From: Tenodera sinensis
Taxonomy: Eukaryota; Arthropoda; Insecta; Mantodea; Mantidae
Reading direction: 5' to 3'
Length of the DNA stretch: 64,000 nt
NCBI GenBank assembly: GCA_030765045.1
Contig: CM060967.1
Span: forward strand, 19,659,284-19,723,283
Shown here: piece after piece, positions 10,961 to 22,329 of the stretch
Layout: the number at the start of each line of letters is the position of its first letter
How positions within the stretch are numbered: position 1 is the first letter of the stretch
The notes under the pieces: model-generated
Seen by the model: only the letters and a program-made list of their open reading frames with translations
Told to the model about the DNA's origin: nothing
Databases searched by the model: none
Program-made: the position numbers and the translations under genes

Positions 10961-11469
10961 CTAATTTAATTTGGTGAGAACCAGTTCACAACACTGTTAC
11001 GTTTGAAGACCACGTAGAGGCAAGCGTTGCTATAATCATGCTGCTCAAAACGTTGACCTGCACTTTATCTTTGTTAATGTAACCCTCTCAGATAATGCAC
11101 TGATTATTCTCTATGCACATACATATAATGAAAGGATGGAAACAGGGGATTCACTGCATAACAACTTGACTCAGCATTGCTTCTCGCCACTTCGCGAGTT
11201 ACATCATCATATGCAACACTACCAATATGAAAAATATTATCCAGGTGGAAAACAAACCATAAAAATCATTAAAATATGCTATTCAGAGGCTATTGGATTG
11301 AAATAATATGCATTTATCAAAATCAAGAAAATATGCAGTTATATGCACCATAAAATCACGTCCAAATAACTTAATATGCCATAATTTGTGCACATAATGT
11401 AAAAGCATACATTTTTAACCCCTATGAAAAAACATGCAAATGCATGAACTTCCTAGACCTAGTAATTGT

Positions 11470-11690
11470 TATTTATTTATGCCAACAAGCTTACTGCTGG
11501 TGAGATTCCCTTGTGGTCTAACCGGGAAAAGTACGAATCAACTGGGGCATCTAATGTACTGGCAAGTTGGCCATGGTAGCTTAGTGGTTAGAGCAGCCAC
11601 CTAATAAGTGGGAGATCCATGGTTCAAATCACGGCTATGGCATTGAATTTCTCAGTCCTGTTCAACCTTTTAAAAGTCAACATATTCTTG
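11470..11690 (+). repeat. tRNA-like dispersed repeat, plus copy in A
   Basis: Starts TTTATGCCAACAAGCTTACT and contains the tRNA-shaped core at 11575-11640 (GGTAGCTTAGTGGTTAGAGC ... GGTTCAAATCACGGC). Faces away from the minus copy at 9093-9389; before the hAT insertion the two were adjacent, as they still are in copy B (33491-34010). Confidence 0.75.
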
Positions 11691-11990
11691 AGCTTAAACA
11701 AATGTTCATCGTTTCACCATCATGGATACGTCAGAAGTAGTTATGCTCTGCTGCTACTGCGCTATCTTCATCAGTTTGATTGCACTTTTGCAACACCTGT
11801 AAAATCTCATCTTCTTTTAGCTCTCCACATAAGGCTACTTCGCTGTGCAATGTCCATATATTCGTCAAAAACAACTTCAGTTGAGACTTCTTGCCAGTAC
11901 TCTCTTACTACACACATTTCTACCTCTGTTTGGTTTATTGTACTCCTTGATCCATAGGCTGCGCAACGGAGGTCATTAGCTGAATGAATT
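11691..11990 (-). pseudogene. Tail of Tigger/pogo-type transposase
   Basis: Matches 34010-34322 of copy B. There the reverse strand gives an acidic C-terminal piece (EDEILRVLQNCNQTDEDSA) that continues into a Tigger transposase. In copy A only this tail remains; the sequence diverges at about 11990, suggesting a deletion. Confidence 0.55.
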
Positions 11991-12789
11991 TTCTCTAGTT
12001 ACCTTGCCTGTAAACTGTCCTGTAATGCCATCTGTTGGGTGTGTCGTTAACTAACAGTTTCAGAAGTTTTGTACAGATTGCCTTGATAACATAATGAAGC
12101 ATTATGTATTTTATTGCTTAATATCAGGAAATTTAAAGTGTTTGTGATCTATTGTGAGCTGTTTAGTTACTTAGAAGCAAGGAGTTAAGTGTGGCATAAA
12201 CATTTCTCATACTTTCTTTTTTCTTTTTTGCTTGCATGTATTATTAATAATCAATATTTAGTGTTAAGTGTGAAAATGTTTGGTTCAGTTTCAAGGAAGC
12301 TTTGGACTTACTACACGTTAGTGCATAAAATGACAATTTCTTTTATGAATATATCAAGAGTTGAATGTTTGGAGTTTTATGTACTGTGTAATTTGATAAA
12401 GGGTACACATCCTACTGTTGCATGGTTGTAAGTTTATACAGAAATTTTGAGGCAGTTGATTATTGTAGAAAATATTTCAGAATTGTAGATTAAATGGGAT
12501 GGGACTATGTAGGACATAGAAACATTTGTTGCTATTAAGAGAACTAGTCACTTGAGCCTGCAGGCATAACAGAATCAATTAATATCAATAAAAGGAATAA
12601 ATGTGCAGACTGTTGGACAATTTCATTACAAAGGAATTTATAAAATAAACAGCTGTGTTTCTCATACTGGCCCAGCTGTTGGGTATTCAGTCAGTCAAGT
12701 TCTAATGCTACTCATGATGCACAAAGTCGCATATGCAAGCTTCGGTAGTGTGATTACAATTTTACAGTTGCTTCATTTTATTCACTCAT
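11991..12789. other. No gene seen; part shared with copy B
   Basis: 11991-12405 has no counterpart in copy B. 12405-12789 matches 39140-39372 and 44030-44205, the two sides of a 4.66-kb insertion in copy B. No convincing coding potential. Confidence 0.5.
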
Positions 12790-13004
12790 TAACCTTTTCG
12801 CAGATATGGATGTCCTATGACGTCAATTTTAAAATGCAGGAGAACCGATATGGATGTTATATGATGTCCTATGCATGCATTCATTCATTTAATGCTTATT
12901 TAACCCTGATGTTTTTTATTTTGTCTTTTGTAATAAATTTAACTTCAACCGCAAGGAAGAAAGACTTCTTGTACAGAAAGCATGGATACTGGTCTTAGAT
13001 AAAC

Positions 13005-13320
13005 TTTGACACACACAACAGCTGTGTTAAAACCCCGCCTACACCCAGCCCACCAACCAATACGAGCCAATCACCACCGTAGTCAGCGCAACAATTCCCT
13101 GCCCACCCCCACCATATAAGAAACCTTAATGGTCTTTGCTTCCACATCTCTCTCTCTCTCTGTGCTTCTACATTCGAACTCTGACCAGTGCAAACAATGG
13201 ATCATGTTATCCTGATGATGCCAAGCACAGTACTTGGCAAAACGTTGATATCTCCAATGCCTTCTAGACCACAGCCTACAAGTCCGGAAGAACTGAACAT
13301 ATCTAATAGGGTCAGGACTG
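13005..13320 (+). repeat. Penelope-like terminal segment with promoter-like boxes
   Basis: Matches the reverse strand of 38260-38560. It holds CCAAT boxes (about 13055-13075), a TATATAAG-like box (about 13112) and, about 90 bp on, a hammerhead-ribozyme-like motif. This order is expected for the terminal repeat of a Penelope-like retroelement that makes its own transcript. Confidence 0.5.
13212..13252 (+). ncRNA. Hammerhead-ribozyme-like motif, core mutated
   Basis: CTGATGA, then a GCCAAG/CTTGGC stem with a 7-base loop, then AAAACGTTG where the core consensus needs GAAAC. The G-to-A change should weaken or abolish self-cleavage. Related motifs at 38590-38630 and 38321-38361. Confidence 0.55.
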
Positions 13321-13379
13321 TCTACATTTTTTTCAAAATTGCCCCCCAAAAAAAACAGAAACTTTAGACATTGAAGTCA

Positions 13380-14372
13380 AAAAACGCAATCCAGCAGTGT
13401 CTGCCACGAGATGGAACTACAAAAGCAGAATGATTGATGTTATTTTCAGCTTGAAGACTGAACTTGCCATCTTATTTAAACTAATGGCAGAAGACGAGGA
13501 TAAATGGGACGCTGAAACAAGAGCTTGTGCATCGGGCTACTACCAGAACCTCCTAAACTTTGATTTCAGATTCTTACTTTTGGTGTTTTCACTTGTGCTT
13601 CCTAAGTCTGATTCTTTCTTTAACATCCTTCAGAAAAAGATGTTTGATATTGCTTTCTGCAAATAAAAATCAGTGACTTCAAAACCAATATGAAAGACTT
13701 GCATGAAAATTTTGATGAATTTATTTGGTCAAGGATAGAATCTGGTCAATATTGCTATGAAACAGCAATACTTTCAAAGAGATCGAGACTGGATAAAGCA
13801 GAAAATAACCCAAAATTGTCGTATCAACGAATATTTTATGAGATCATAGATCTGTTGGCCAAATAGCCAACAGATTCTCGATAATATAAGCCAACTGCAG
13901 TTCCTATCATTATTGGACAATACTTCATAAGCGGAATACGACAAGACTTTCCCAGAGAGTGCGTTCAAGACTTTTCTTACTTATTATGGACAGTACATCA
14001 ACTTAGCCCAATTAAGAAACAAACTCTGTTATTCTCTTCCCCTGAATTTCAAAATAAAGCTGGTCTACAAAGTTAACCAAGAGTTGTATTCATGGGTCTT
14101 AAAGAAGCCTTGCCACAGGTGTATAAACTTCATGAATTAATTTTGACAATTCCTGCCACCAGTGCTCAGCAGAACAACCTTTCTCAGCACTCCACAGAAT
14201 ACACACCTATCTAAGAAGCACTCAAACTCAAAATGGACTTCATCTCTGTCCTTGCTATCAGTGCAAAAGGGGTTGCATAATAAACTTAAAAAGCAACAGC
14301 AAGCAACAATTGAAAATTCTGTCGACGTTTTTTTGGAGAAGAATCCATGCATTGAACTGAAATACAAATAGA
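13380..14372 (+). pseudogene. ZMYM1-like hAT transposase remnant
   Basis: 13397-13663 reads ATRWNYKSRMIDVIFSLK and FNILQKKMFDIAFCK, continuing in another frame with KISDFKTNMKDL, then to the C-terminal hAT dimerisation block (VYKLHELILTIPATSAQQN, about 14115-14175) and a tail ending IELKYK at 14370. The domain order is that of the zinc-finger MYM-type 1-like hAT proteins (transposase-derived). The usual SERSFS motif after ATSA is changed and at least four stops or frameshifts interrupt it. No N-terminal zinc fingers are seen. Dead remnant. Confidence 0.75.
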
Positions 14373-14439
14373 TACTAAATTAGAGAAATTGTAAATACAT
14401 TTCAAATAAGGTGTGTCGCTATAATTTTTATTTATATAT

Positions 14440-14600
14440 TTGTTTGTCAACTACACAAAAATTCCAGAGAATGGCCGTACTTCAAATGAAAACAAGTTTG
14501 AAGGATTGCACGCCACTTGAGATTCTGCATAAAAAGTAACTCTCTTCCACAGATGTTTTGACCCTTACCACAGTTGATAATAAGCTTTTACCTCAACAAG
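14440..14600 (+). pseudogene. piggyBac C-terminal zinc-finger remnant, copy A
   Basis: Homologous to 45740-45889, where the frame reads like a decayed cysteine-rich piggyBac tail (YCKKC...FDSYHS). More decayed here and out of frame. Confidence 0.4.
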
Positions 14601-14888
14601 TGTTTCAGTTAATAAGTGGTTTGGCTTTAAATGATCTGTAATTGCTTCCAAGAAATAAAGTTTAATCATAAAGTATGTGAACTTCATGGAAATGTATTCA
14701 TTCATCATACAGTATGTTATGATACCGTTAACGTCCAGCGGTCTGGGTGAATAAAAAGGTAAAAAAAATATATTGTTGACATACTGTAAGCTAAACGAAT
14801 ACAATACATATGTTTTTCTTAATTTTTGAAGAAAAAAAAAATAAGTTGGGCATTACTGGGGTTAAAGCAAATAAATTAGTTTATGTGA

Positions 14889-15040
14889 TTAAGTAAAAAT
14901 TGAAGCTATTAACAGTGAAGCAACAAGATTCTAAAATAAGAACAAATTAGAAACTACTGGGTCAGTAAAATAGAAAAAGGATATCAACATACTAAGATAA
15001 GTGAAGTTTTTAGTTTCTAATTTGTTCTTATTTTAGAATT
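14889..15040 (-). mobile_element. Hairpin MITE, copy A only
   Basis: Flanked by a 13-bp direct repeat TTAGTTTATGTGA (14876-14888, 15041-15053). Copy B has a single related sequence and no insert at about 46200. Tail AAAATTGAAGCTATTAACAG on the left; ends TTCTTATTTTAGAATT on the right. Part of the interior hairpin is replaced or deleted. Confidence 0.85.
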
Positions 15041-15518
15041 TTAGTTTATGTGAGCTTTAATAAAATGCAGGAATCTTAAGAGCTGATCATAAGTATTGAA
15101 TTAAAATAGGAATTTTGAGTCGATTAATAACACTAAACAACACTCACTTTTAATCATAATATTAATCATAATCGTAATAATACAAACTTTTCAGGCAACC
15201 ACATTTTTTATTTCTTTCTCTGTGTACAATTGACAACAATGTACAACTGACATTTGTACAATGCAGTTCCTGGTTACCTCATTGTGCACTACATGTTACT
15301 AGTTTTGGCAGAGTGTGAACTTCCAATACTGTCCCTGTACATCGTTCAACATGCTCTATTGCTCATTGGGAGATTGCTAGTCCATTGGCCAATACAAATC
15401 AGTGACAGTGATGTGATATCAAGGAACTCTGATTTCACCCTAGCAGTTTAAAATAAAACATAGGACATTTAGGAAAGTTAGTGTGATTACTTATTTGGAC
15501 TTTGGAGTTACAGTGTTG

Positions 15519-16066
15519 TTGTTGTTGTTTTCTAGTGCCTTGCATCTGGCAATGAAGCCATTAGCATTCGTGCTTTCCAATACTTTTGAACTGTAGTTTC
15601 TTCTGATCTTAATGCTTCACAGGTCTTCAAGTGTTCTTCATTCATTTCTGCTGGATCGTTACACAGGACACATATTGGTGTATGTGGCTTTCATGTAACT
15701 GTTTTCTTAACGGGCACCAGTTTTACAATGTGGCAGTTACATCACCCGACTTAAACCCCCATTTTGCAAGGGGGACCACACCTATCGTTGGTCAACGGGT
15801 CCATCGGACCTAGCCGGGAGGACTAAATAGATGATATTTAGATCCACCGACCTTCCCCTCATGTGCCTCTGAGGGACGCTGTTGTGCTGTGATAGGCCAG
15901 CACATATGTAAATGACATTTCCTCCATTTTAGATGAAACAGTTATACCGCTGTGATTCGGTCCCCAGAGCCTCATCTGTTAAAAGCAGGGTGCACCACGG
16001 GCAGGATGAGGATGGGAATTGGGTAGGAGAGGCTATAGGAGGCGCATCACTACCCCTTACTACCCC
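15519..16066 (-). mobile_element. 5'-inverted (twin-primed) LINE insertion
   Basis: Exact 16-bp target duplication TGGAGTTACAGTGTTG at 15503-15518 and 16067-16082. On the minus strand the element has a short AAC-repeat tail and 3' ORF end (15519-15681), then at 15682 switches to an upstream element segment in the opposite orientation (15682-16066). That is the classic product of twin priming. The ORF fragment is too short to code for anything. Confidence 0.9.
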
Positions 16067-16299
16067 TGGAGTTACAGTGTTGGCTTATTAAACTTAGAAT
16101 TCTGAATTCAGTTCTTGGCTGGAGAACTTTTTATGACCTTTAATTATGTTTATTTCATATTCTCCAAAGAATAAGGAAGAATTAAACGCAGTCATAAATG
16201 GCTCCTATTTGAAAGTGTAAACTATTGTTTCCTTAATTTGACTGAGAACAAGCACTATAGAGCATAATTTGATGTTACTTCTAAACAACAACTAAAAGT

Positions 16300-17368
16300 G
16301 TTGTTGTTTTCTAGTGCCTTGCATCTGGCAATGAAGCCATTAGCATTCATGCTTCCAATACTTTTGAACTGCAGTTTCTTCTGATCTTAATGCTTCACAG
16401 GTCTTCAAGTGGTCTTCATTCATTTCTGCTGGATCATTACACAGGACACATATTGGTGAGGCTGAGATACCTATTCTGTAGAGATGACTTGCTAAGCAGT
16501 CATGATTTGTCAGTAGTCGGAAGGCTGCAACCGCTGTTTTCCTTGGTCTCTGGGGGATTATATCTGGGTTGGAAAGTAGTGTAACCCATTTTTTATCTTT
16601 GGCATTTGTTTCTATTTCTCGTAGGTATGATTTTTTTGATGATCAAGCGTTTTATTGAGGAATATGAGAAATTGAATTTAGACTTTTGTGTTATTGTTGT
16701 GCTTTTCTTTGCAAGTGAGTCTGCAGCTTCATTCCTCATGACTCCACAGTGTGCTGGAATCCATTGGAGATGAACAGTCTTATTAACTTTTTGGAGTTGT
16801 GTTAACATTTTGTAGCATTCTCTAATTTTTGTTGACTTCTTTGTAGTATTTGAACATATTCCCTGAATTGCAGCTTTAGAATCCGAAAGAATTACTGCCT
16901 TGTTAAATGTATTTAAGGGAAGATTTAATAATTGTCGGAGAGCAATGTGTATAGCCTCTATTTCTCCATCATAATTTGTTGTGTCTCTGCCAACTGAATG
17001 ATAAAAGGAAAAATGCGAACACGTAACTCCAGCTCCAGTAAGATTTTCCTTGGAGGATCCATCAGTATATATGTGCAGCCATTCTTCTGTGGGATATCTA
17101 GTATTGATTGTTTCCAGTGCTAGAAGTTTTTGTATTTCTTTTGGTGTGTCTGATTTACTTATTTCCTCTTTTAATTTCAAATTGAAGGTAGGTTGCAATA
17201 ATTCCAATGGATTTTCTCTTATAAGTAGATTTTCCCTGGTGTTAGGAATGTTCAATTTAGATTTAATCTGTGTTACCTTTTCTAGGAAACTACTATGAGT
17301 TTTAAGGATTGAAGGGGGGAGGTTCTCTTCTGTCCATTTAGAGTTTGGCAGTCGTAACATTTTCTCGT
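16300..17368 (-). mobile_element. 5'-truncated RNase H LINE
   Basis: Exact 15-bp target duplication ACAACAACTAAAAGT at 16285-16299 and 17369-17383. 1069 bp, minus strand, with the 3' GTT/AAC repeat end at the left and truncation at the right inside the ORF. Same family as 1-1036, 15519-16066 and 63226-64000. Confidence 0.92.
16593..17368 (-). pseudogene. RNase H domain of LINE ORF2, truncated
   Basis: Open for 260 codons from the truncation point. The RNase H domain has its acidic residues in IYTDGSS, NYDGEIEAI and ILSDSKAAI and the PAHCGVMRNEAADSLAKK block, so the active-site residues look kept. It degrades RNA in the RNA-DNA hybrid during target-primed reverse transcription. The reverse transcriptase upstream is missing. 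The frame breaks after KKIIPTRNRNK; the remaining C-terminus (16300-16592), a Cys-rich CxxC...H...C tail, is out of frame. Part of the reading at the 5' end (about 17369-17375) is flank, not element. Confidence 0.8.
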
Positions 17369-17383
17369 ACAACAACTAAAAGT

Positions 17384-18186
17384 AAAGAAAGAGGAAATTC
17401 GGAAATATCCCAAATATTTGCCTCATGGATTCTTGGCGTCTTGTAGATCATTTAGTTCAGTTTTAGCTCGGCAAGTAAAACTTAAGCACAGAGTTTCAAG
17501 TAGATGTTCAGTTTCTTTTGTTTGTGTTCTTTCTTTTTGGGTTCTATCTAAAATGAAGAAGCTTGCTCCAGATCTTCAATGTTTTACATTTGAAAAGTAT
17601 ATGATAGAAATGTTTTGTTTACTGAAGCTCTTTCATTTTACCGGCATAAACCAAACAGGTATTCATTTGTAATTAAATAGCTGATCATAAACAAGTTTAA
17701 GCAAAACACTGGTATTATGTGTGTCATATGCATAATATTTCTACTGATGCAAGCTTAGAAAGTTAAAAATGTTGTTAGCCTGTTAGGGTGCTATTAAATG
17801 CTGGAGCAGTGTGCTCTTAAAGTACTGTTAGTACTGCCATCATTATTATAGGTTTTGTTCATAACATTTGTTTAGCAATTATTGTCCTTAATGACCTCAG
17901 TCTGACATTTCAGTTGCACTAATGCCCTGTGTTAAAAGTTCACTGTTCTTTCATCCCTGATTCCCCTTCAAATTATAAAATATAACATTATTTATAGAGA
18001 ACATCATTTATTAAATAAAATTTCTATCAATGCAGAGTACTATCCTGTACAATCATAGTCTTAAAAAGGAATGAAGAACGTAGAAATAAAAACCAGTCGG
18101 TCGTCTGCTGCTTTGGTAGATAAGCATGACTAGGGATGAACAAACAACGCATATGTGACTTTCTTTTGAATCGTGGCTCTATTTTA
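17384..18186. other. No gene seen
   Basis: AT-rich sequence. Frames up to 84 codons (17418-17672) show no domain and are probably chance. No repeat partner noticed in the window. Confidence 0.4.
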
Positions 18187-18720
18187 CTAGCTACATTCCA
18201 GCAATGTTAGTGTTTGGCAGTGCGATTTTTCATAATTTAGTTCCAGGACTATGTGATTGTTGTGCATCTGTGAATTTCCAATAATCAAAGGTTTAAAACT
18301 GATCTGCAAAGTGGCAATCACGATTACACCCCTTGCAGGTTCAGGGGAGGAAGGTCGACATAGTAACATCATGAAACTACCCCAGGGGTGTGAAATCGTT
18401 AAAAGTTGGTGGCGGGGACTCATTTTAGTAGTGTATGTTTCACTGTTTGTCTCATTGTATAAATCACTCCCTGGGATGTTTTAGTGGGGATGGGGGGAAA
18501 ATTCTGGGTATAAATCATTGGTGGAGGGAAATTCTACCCATCCCACACTGGGATTTCGCTCACTGAACTACCCTTTCCTTCAGCATGTGTCAAACAACTG
18601 AACACAGCAATCACTTGTGGACTGTGCATTACTACAACAAAGAGTATAATGACAATTTCTAAACAAGTAAAGAAACCAAAAAAGTGTGCATGTCTATAAG
18701 GAAGAATGGGAAGCACAATT
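18187..18720 (+). repeat. Dispersed repeat, about 530 bp
   Basis: Matches 46450-46925 in inverted orientation, including the block around ctaccccaggggtgtgaaat and the end AAAGAAACCAAAAAAGTGTG. No coding potential recognised and no clear termini, so the type of element is unknown. Confidence 0.65.
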
Positions 18721-19039
18721 ATTTATTATGCCTCAAGGGAAAAACGCCAGATGCCTTGTTTACTCAAAAGTTTCACTTGGAACCTTTAAGAGCAATGTAA
18801 CACATCATAAAGATAACATGATAAAGATCACTCAGAACTAACAGATTAGTAGTCTGTGTAAATATAATTAGTAGTAATACTAAGCAAGATGATTCCGCAA
18901 AAATGTAAGACGCTCGCATTTGGGAGCCGCAGGATTCGAATGACATTATTTCTCTCAGACACCAAGGTAAATGCTGGATTGGATATTTAATAATACAGCC
19001 TGAAGTTCCACCTTAAGTCGAAAAGAATACTAAAAAACT

Positions 19040-19830
19040 GATATGTTGCACTCACATGACTTTCTCTATTCTTCTACCAACCGTTCTTAACAAACTCTTA
19101 TTCCTACATTTTGTTCGTGTTAGTTGACATCAACATTTGTACAAATTATCTTATTGCTCACTTCCTAGTAGGTGCAAGGGGAATATTAGAATACAGTAGG
19201 CTTTGAGCAATAGTCAAATCTTTTAAAGCTATGAGATCCTGTTCTCTTTGCATGACCTTATAAAAAAGTGAACAACGATGTTCCATTTCACGAAAGTTTT
19301 AAGTTTTCCGAAGGTGACCCAAATAACAAGGAATATCTCTGAAATGGTTCACCAAAAAAAATTTATTTATACATAAGTTGCATGTTTTAGTGAGATCTAC
19401 ACTTTTTGTATATTAAGATTTTGTCTATCTACGGTTTACGAGTTATTCAAAAGTCATCCAGAGTAAACAGGACTACGTAGGCTATAGCCAGAAAATTCAA
19501 AATGTACATTTCGTTTTTCATACAAATATCTTAAACATGACATTGTAATCCAAATCGTAAGAGCCATCTTCAAGATAATCAAAATTTTCAAAATATTTTC
19601 CATGTAAAGGGTAGTTTGTGGTGGGGCTATATTCTTCAAAATCTTTGTGTTGTATCCTTGAAAGACATTAAACTTAAATACTAACTTTGGTTTTTAACTG
19701 ACTTTTCGTTTCTATGCTTTACTACACACACACACACACACCACACACACGCACATTTCCAGTGAAATCTCGACATTGAATTTTTGGGTGGAATACAATA
19801 CTTCCCCTAATTAACATAGAGAGATTAAAA
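19040..19830 (-). repeat. CA-core dispersed repeat, copy 1
   Basis: About 790 bp, begins CTGATATGTTGCACTCACATG and ends near the block TTGGGTGGAATACAATACTT, with a CA microsatellite (19723-19755). Other copies: 22563-23420 (+), 47462-48305 (-), 49752-50530 (+), and a truncated copy at 1037-1410. No ORF. Confidence 0.75.
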
Positions 19831-20150
19831 ATGAAAAACAGATCGTAATAGTATATGCTGTGCCATCTATACACACATAAAGGAAGCAACTGCCTGTCAT
19901 AGAGGTGGAGGTACTGCTGCCCTGCACTGCTTTCTATGGACTCATTAGGATGCATAATGGACCAGGATCCTCTAGAGAACGGAACTGTCACCAGTGTTGG
20001 AGATTTAACAAAATGGTGCCAGTAGTTAAATAGTGGTGATCTCTGAGGTTTCACACACGCTATATCTTCTATATTGTTTTCTATGCCTGTGATTTATTGT
20101 TTGTTTTAATAATTGTGATTTGTTTGTCTTCACATTAACAAAGCAAGAAT

Positions 20151-20382
20151 TATGGAAAAATTGAAGCTATTAACAGTGAAGCAACAAGATTCTAAAGTAA
20201 GAACAAATTAGAAACTAAAAACTTCACTTATCTTATTATTTTGGTGCTGACCCTGGGGTTTCAAGCCATATCCATATCCACATGGCTTTGAGAATGAGCT
20301 GGATATGGCTTGAAACCCCAGGGTCAGTACCAAAATAATAAGATAAGTGAAGTTTTTAGTTTCTAATTTGTTCTTACTTTAG
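20151..20382 (-). mobile_element. Hairpin MITE, near-perfect palindrome
   Basis: Target duplication AAAGCAAGAAT (20140-20150, 20383-20393). From 20190 to 20382 the two arms mirror each other with few mismatches around a short centre, so the single strand would fold into a hairpin of about 90 bp. One outer tail (TTGAAGCTATTAACAGTGAA) is present only on the left. Confidence 0.92.
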
Positions 20383-20393
20383 AAAGCAAGAAT

Positions 20394-21754
20394 ATTTGAA
20401 AACCTTTATTTGGGCAATTTAGGAAACGGGAATAATCAGGATAACTATGTGTGCTTTCCATGTATTTGTGTTTATTGTATTCCATGTAACACTACAGCTA
20501 CATTGGACATATAGTATTATTAATTTATCTGCTTGCAGATATAATTTGTGTCACGATTACTGTGGTGAGAGGTAAAATAAGAAATTAATCCAATAGTGAA
20601 GGTTATTGTCAACATACTACATAAGCTAACTAACCTAAAATATTACAATGCCTCATGTTGTGATACCAGGTGTAAATCTAACTACAGTATATATGGACAA
20701 TTAATACCAACATTTATATTTTCAAAAGAAAAAAATCTCAGACAAAAATGGATCAGAGGCATTCACTGTGAACACCTTACCCAGGGCTGTAGCCAGAGGG
20801 GGTTTAGATCGGGCAGCACCCATACTAGAAAAAAGTTTGCCCATACTCGAAGAATCCCCATTTGTACTTTTGTCTAAGACTGCCAAAACGTAGTCAAACA
20901 TGTACCACAATTTAATACATAGCATGATTCGCTGTCTTTAGCAGTCATGCTTGCTTAATCTTTTACGGAAATTTTCCAAGCATGCTTTGTGATGCTGTAT
21001 AACATGTTAACACAATATATTATTAAAAGTAAATGAAATGTTCTGTGCCAAAGTTTCATCGCTTAATGATTATCCATTGTCAATTTTCTAAAAAAGAATT
21101 TAGTATAAATGACACATTTTTCACCTAATTAACAGTTAATTTGAGACAAGAGTGAATCATAAACAGAGCCTGAATGTTTGACGTGATAATTTCTGTTTGT
21201 AGTTTCTTTCTTTCTTTCTTTTTTTTTTCCTTTTCTTTTTTCTTTTCTTCTTTTTTTTTTTTTTTCATGGAAAATATAAGCAAGAGCTGCATTTTATCAA
21301 TGGTGATTAAATTATGCAATTCTCATAAGTCTTAGTCATATTTTAACATTTTTTAACATTTTTTGCCATCTTATCATTTTTTATATTATAGTCATATTTT
21401 CTGTCAAATTTTGGTACATTTGTCATATTTTTATATTTCTATTCCAGTTTTGCATCTGCTTGCCGTTGTCCCAAAAACGATTTTTCACATCTCCTAATTC
21501 TTGTCTGTAATATTAGGTCTTTTTGCCATACAATGTTGCATGCAAATAGAAGATCATTCCTTTTTGAAAACTTTAACATGAATTTAATTTACTACCATAA
21601 TTTTCTTTCTGATCGCACTTCCAAAGGTGACATTTATTTTATTCTGTGCAGGGCTGAGAATTAGCTCTGGACTGAGCAATTAAATTCAAAGTGCAACAAG
21701 AAAATTCATATTTAGTTATTATTGAGCATGTGCACTGGGATAGTAGATGTGGGA
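20394..21754. other. No gene seen; T-rich stretches
   Basis: AT-rich. A pyrimidine tract at 21205-21265 (TTTC and T runs) produces a spurious Lys/Glu-rich reverse frame. Short TTTTAACATTT repeats at 21345-21365. Confidence 0.5.
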
Positions 21755-22329
21755 TCAGTCAAGATTACTCAGCTCTGCCCAGCTAGATGTACTGTTGTCT
21801 GTAGTATCACTTATGCCACTCTCGCTCACACTTACACTTACATACGAAATCTCGCATCTATCACTCTCATCATCACTGAGCAGAAAATCTGATAACTCAC
21901 GATCACTTTTGTTCAACAATGCTACAATTGCCTCCTCCGTCAACCCTTTCTTTTCTGCCATTATGTCGAAAAACATAATCTCTGGCTTACTAATTGCAAT
22001 CACCACATTGTTTATTCCTACACTATTGAAAACTATGACAGAAATTGGTGACTATGGAAAATCTGGTATTTACCAACCCCCAACATCTGAAAGAACATTT
22101 CCTGCCATCTGTTGGCAGCATATATGAATTATTTGACAAGAGGAGCAGGCCACAATAGCTCTATGACTCCAAACCCATATATTGGTTTTTACTTGTGAGA
22201 GTCCAGACAGGTCACCCACATATTAGATTTTGCTCGTGAGGATCTGGACAGGCCATTCATAAATGGGTTTTTCCTCATGAGGGTCCAGATAGGCCACCAA
22301 TATATGGGTTTTTGCTCGTGAAGGGTTAA
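21755..22329 (-). mobile_element. 5' end of a piggyBac-like element
   Basis: Read on the minus strand: TTAA target (22326-22329), terminal CCCTTCACGAGC, a set of subterminal repeats (22167-22325), then a frame at 22006-21755 beginning internally with MAEKKGLTEEAIVALLNKSD and rich in Asp, Glu and Ser. An acidic N-terminus is normal for piggyBac transposases. The rest of the transposase is absent, so this is a truncated remnant. Confidence 0.6.
22167..22328 (-). repeat. 41-bp subterminal tandem repeats of piggyBac element
   Basis: Units at 22210-22250 and 22251-22291, with partial units on both sides, share GGCC...ATGGGTTTTT..CTCGTGAGG.TC. Two are exactly 41 bp. They lie directly inside the TTAA end and may be transposase binding sites. 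Confidence 0.7.

Larger units (their letters stand above)
9390..11461 (-). mobile_element. hAT DNA transposon, copy A only
   Basis: 2072 bp inserted between the two tRNA-like repeats; copy B has the uninterrupted site at about 33785. Inverted ends TAGGGCTCGGATGTTAATGC (left) and TAGGTCTAGGAAGTTCATGC (right, read inward). 8-bp target duplication GTAATTAT (9382-9389) and GTAATTGT (11462-11469) with one mismatch. Many subterminal AAATATGC motifs. Typical hAT features. Confidence 0.9.
12786..14864. mobile_element. Degenerate piggyBac-like interval, copy A
   Basis: Right end reads ...ACTGGGGTTAA at about 14853-14863, matching the right end of the piggyBac-like element in copy B with an intact TTAA. 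The left end near TTAACC (about 12790) is diverged from copy B. The interior holds a Penelope-like piece, a hAT remnant and a piggyBac zinc-finger remnant, so it is a nest of broken elements. Confidence 0.45.
1037..15110. repeat. Large direct duplication, copy A
   Basis: Sequence from 1037 to about 15110 lines up in the same orientation and order with 23052 to about 46260. Shared blocks include a mariner remnant, a 533-bp TA-flanked MITE, the THAP/P-transposase frame, the tRNA-like repeat pair, a Tigger tail and the right end of a piggyBac-like element. Length differences are mostly explained by insertions in one copy only. The left edge is hidden by the LINE at 1-1036; the right edge is where similarity stops after the sequence gagctttaataaaatgcag. 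Confidence 0.85.

Noticed and set aside
12603..12998. 131-codon plus-strand frame
   Set aside because: Spans the boundary between a shared repeat block and a piggyBac-like interval; no domain and not kept in copy B.
21125..21319. Lys/Glu-rich 64-codon frame
   Set aside because: Reverse reading of a pyrimidine tract; low-complexity.
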